DNA of 9,209 nt from Bacteriovoracaceae bacterium UBA2394 (lineage in GTDB: Bacteria > Bdellovibrionota > UBA2394), in NCBI GenBank assembly GCA_002343335.1, contig DDSI01000276.1, positions 1-9,209 on the forward strand, read 5' to 3'. Positions 7,645-9,209 of the stretch are shown here, piece after piece. The translations under genes and the position numbers were made by a program. How positions within the stretch are numbered: the first letter of the stretch is position 1; every line of letters begins with the position of its first letter. The notes beneath the pieces are model-generated. The model did not search any database. It was not told the DNA's origin and saw only the letters and a list, made by a program, of their open reading frames with translations.

Positions 7645-8973
7645 ATGTGCCCCTTTCGCCCACGGCATTTCGCGGTAGTAATAGCTATCCTAGCCCTTTG
7701 CAGCGGCCTCAACGCTCAGACTGAATCGGATAGTTCGATTTCTCGTCTTCCTCAGCCTCAGCAAATTCAAACGCGGGACCCCCAGCTCCAAACACCCTCT
7801 ACGGAAGACTTTTTTCGAAGCAATCGCACCACTCTTTTCCCTCGAAATTTTCAATTAGATAAAACAAAAACCGAGTCCACTCCCACGAGTCTGTATGTAG
7901 ATCCCCACTATCCAGTCGGACCGGGGGATCAATTTTTAGTGAACTTTTGGGGGCGTATCGAAGACGCGATCGTTATCCAGATCAATTCGGAATCGAAATT
8001 ATTTGTACCGCGAATCGGAGTGATTGAAGCGGCCGGAATTACCTATCAAGAATTGATCCAGCGGCTCACTGAGAAACTTAACGCCTCCCTTAAGAATGTC
8101 TTTTTCACGATCTCTCTTCATCGAAGTAGAGAATTCAATGTGTATGTTTTAGGGGATGTGAATCGACCGGGGGCTGTAAATGCCTCTGCCAATTATCGGG
8201 TGAGTCAGGTCATCGAAGCGGCCGGAGGCGTCCGTCCCACGGGCTCGCGCCAATTCATTGAACTTCGTCGCAAGGGCGCGGTCATTCGAATCAATTTACT
8301 CAAATATCTTAACGAAGCTTCCTTTGAACCGAACCCCTTCATCACAAACGATGATGTTATCTTTGTGCCCCATTTGACCAAGTTTGTGACGGTGACTGGA
8401 TCGATCGTTCAGCCAGGCACTTTCGAAATTCAAGAAACGAATCTGCTAAGGGAAATCATCAAGAAAATGGGTGGGCTGAGTGTGTATGCAGATCTTAGAG
8501 CGCCCATCCGAGTTTCAAGACTCATGCCCAATGGAGAGCGGAAGCAACTCCGGGTTTTTCACACCGTCGAAAATAGGGGTAGTGAACAGGGCTACATTTT
8601 AAACGATTTCGCCGTGCAGGAGAGCGATGAAATATTTATTCCAGCATCCAATTTACTCATTCCATCGAAAGCGGCCGCGATTTACGTCACGGGGGAAGTG
8701 CGAACTCCGGGACCCGTTCTTTATCAGATCTCTATGACGGTTGAAGAATATATTGGAGCTTCCGGAGGGCTTACCTCTCGAGCAGATCTTTCAAAAGCGG
8801 TTGTCTATAAAGCGGATGGTTCACAGGAAAGAATTCGATCTCGTATGGCCTTGGAACCAGGAGATACAATTCATATTCCCGAGAAGACCTTTAAGTTTTG
8901 GCAAGATCACCTAACCGTTGTAACGGCCTTTATCTCATTGGCCACCAGCATCATTGTATTTTCGGGGCGATGA
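7645..8973 (+). CDS. Polysaccharide export protein, Wza-like, with PES and repeated SLBB domains (442 aa)
   Basis: Wza-family proteins form the periplasm-spanning and outer-membrane export channel for polysaccharide. The start has a signal peptide: basic MCPFRPRH, a hydrophobic core FAVVIAILALCSGL, and likely cleavage after NA24. Cys19 is present, but LALC is a poor lipobox because leucine sits just before the Cys, so lipidation is doubtful. Residues 25-88 are a Pro/Gln/Thr-rich linker. The PES domain begins YPVGPGDQF at 89 and runs to about 163. Three SLBB-type beta-grasp repeats follow, each marked by a V.G.v..PG motif: VLGDVNRPG (168-176), VTGSIVQPG (250-258) and VTGEVRTPG (348-356). The C-terminus carries a hydrophobic helix at about 423-440, where Wza has its outer-membrane helix. 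No Shine-Dalgarno sequence precedes the ATG, and no other start is possible between it and the in-frame stop at 7603. It follows the GT4 gene by 75 bases and is one base from the next gene. Confidence 0.93.
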   Translation: MCPFRPRHFAVVIAILALCSGLNAQTESDSSISRLPQPQQIQTRDPQLQTPSTEDFFRSNRTTLFPRNFQLDKTKTESTPTSLYVDPHYPVGPGDQFLVNFWGRIEDAIVIQINSESKLFVPRIGVIEAAGITYQELIQRLTEKLNASLKNVFFTISLHRSREFNVYVLGDVNRPGAVNASANYRVSQVIEAAGGVRPTGSRQFIELRRKGAVIRINLLKYLNEASFEPNPFITNDDVIFVPHLTKFVTVTGSIVQPGTFEIQETNLLREIIKKMGGLSVYADLRAPIRVSRLMPNGERKQLRVFHTVENRGSEQGYILNDFAVQESDEIFIPASNLLIPSKAAAIYVTGEVRTPGPVLYQISMTVEEYIGASGGLTSRADLSKAVVYKADGSQERIRSRMALEPGDTIHIPEKTFKFWQDHLTVVTAFISLATSIIVFSGR

Positions 8974-8974
8974 A

Positions 8975-9209
8975 ATGCCTAAATTGTTCCAAGCTGTTGT
9001 TCTTTGTCTAGCATTAGGGCTCCCAGCTCCTACTTACTCCAGTGACTATGATATTTCCGAAACTGAGAGGATTGTAGACTTCTACCTTTTTTATCCGCTT
9101 GCCAGTTTGAAGACAGGCTTCACTCGCACCCAAGTTGGAACGGCGGGCTTCGGTGTAAATTACTATTGGTATATTTGGGATCGTTTGGGAGTCGTCATGA
9201 ATCCAAATG
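8975..9209 (+). CDS. Secreted protein of unknown function, 3' end outside the window (78 residues visible)
   Basis: The frame is open from an ATG one base after the export protein's TGA to the right edge of the window. The start MPKLFQAVVLCLALGLPAPT is a signal peptide, with cleavage likely after about residue 22. The visible mature part is rich in aromatic residues and alternating polarity (for example TGFTRTQVGTAGFGVNYYWY), which suits an outer-membrane or periplasmic beta-structured protein; the family is not recognised. A GGGG lies seven bases before the ATG, inside the end of the upstream gene, so translation is probably coupled to the export protein. An alternative ATG at 8970 runs into a stop after 13 codons, which supports the 8975 start. 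Being tied to the export gene suggests a role in polysaccharide secretion or the outer-membrane end of the channel, but this is inference. Confidence 0.8.
   Translation, partial: MPKLFQAVVLCLALGLPAPTYSSDYDISETERIVDFYLFYPLASLKTGFTRTQVGTAGFGVNYYWYIWDRLGVVMNPN

Noticed and set aside
7671..7681. CGCGGTAGTAA resembles the ops/JUMPstart core GGCGGTAG used by RfaH-type antiterminators on polysaccharide operons.
   Set aside because: Seven of eight core bases match, but the first base and the downstream T do not, and it lies inside the signal-peptide codons of the export gene rather than in a leader. Chance is sufficient.
1..9209. CRISPR arrays, insertion sequences, phage genes or defence systems.
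   Set aside because: No spaced direct repeats, transposase, integrase or defence-type domain was seen on either strand; all long frames are accounted for by polysaccharide genes.

Overview
This window is part of a surface-polysaccharide (capsule or O-antigen-like) locus of the Wzx/Wzy type from a Gram-negative bacterium. The Gram-negative reading rests on an outer-membrane Wzi-family beta-barrel and a Wza-family (PES/SLBB) export protein. Base composition is mid-range and looks even across the genes. I cannot name the organism from the sequence. The overall style would suit an environmental proteobacterium or a Bdellovibrio-like lineage, but that is a weak guess.

Layout, left to right. Positions 1-67 hold a minus-strand tRNA-Val (anticodon CAC) cut at its 3' end by the window edge. 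Next, on the minus strand, is a small unknown membrane protein (119-406). Only 36 bases away and divergent from it is the Wzi-like outer-membrane protein (443-1936, +). Its stop codon overlaps that of a minus-strand three-gene unit read from right to left: GT2 glycosyltransferase (5001-4225), Wzx-like flippase (4228-2930), NAD-dependent sugar epimerase (2877-1933). A 58-base divergent gap at 5002-5059 separates this unit from a plus-strand unit: Wzy/O-antigen-ligase-like membrane polymerase (5060-6349), GT4 glycosyltransferase (6346-7569), then after 75 bases the Wza-like export protein (7645-8973), and one base later a secreted protein that runs off the right edge (8975-9209).

Inferred pathway: the epimerase makes a nucleotide-sugar precursor. 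The GT2 and GT4 enzymes build the repeat unit on undecaprenyl phosphate in the cytoplasm. The flippase turns it to the periplasmic face, and the Wzy-like protein polymerises it. The Wza-like protein carries the chain through the periplasm and outer membrane, and Wzi attaches or organises it at the surface. An initiating phosphoglycosyltransferase (WbaP/WecA type) and a chain-length regulator or tyrosine kinase (Wzc type) would be expected but are not in the window, so the locus probably continues to the right.

Nothing here is clearly a new system. The points most worth a second look are the export protein, which lacks a good lipobox and ends in a hydrophobic helix; the truncated secreted gene coupled to it; the very tight divergent and convergent gene junctions; and two genes that start without a visible Shine-Dalgarno sequence.
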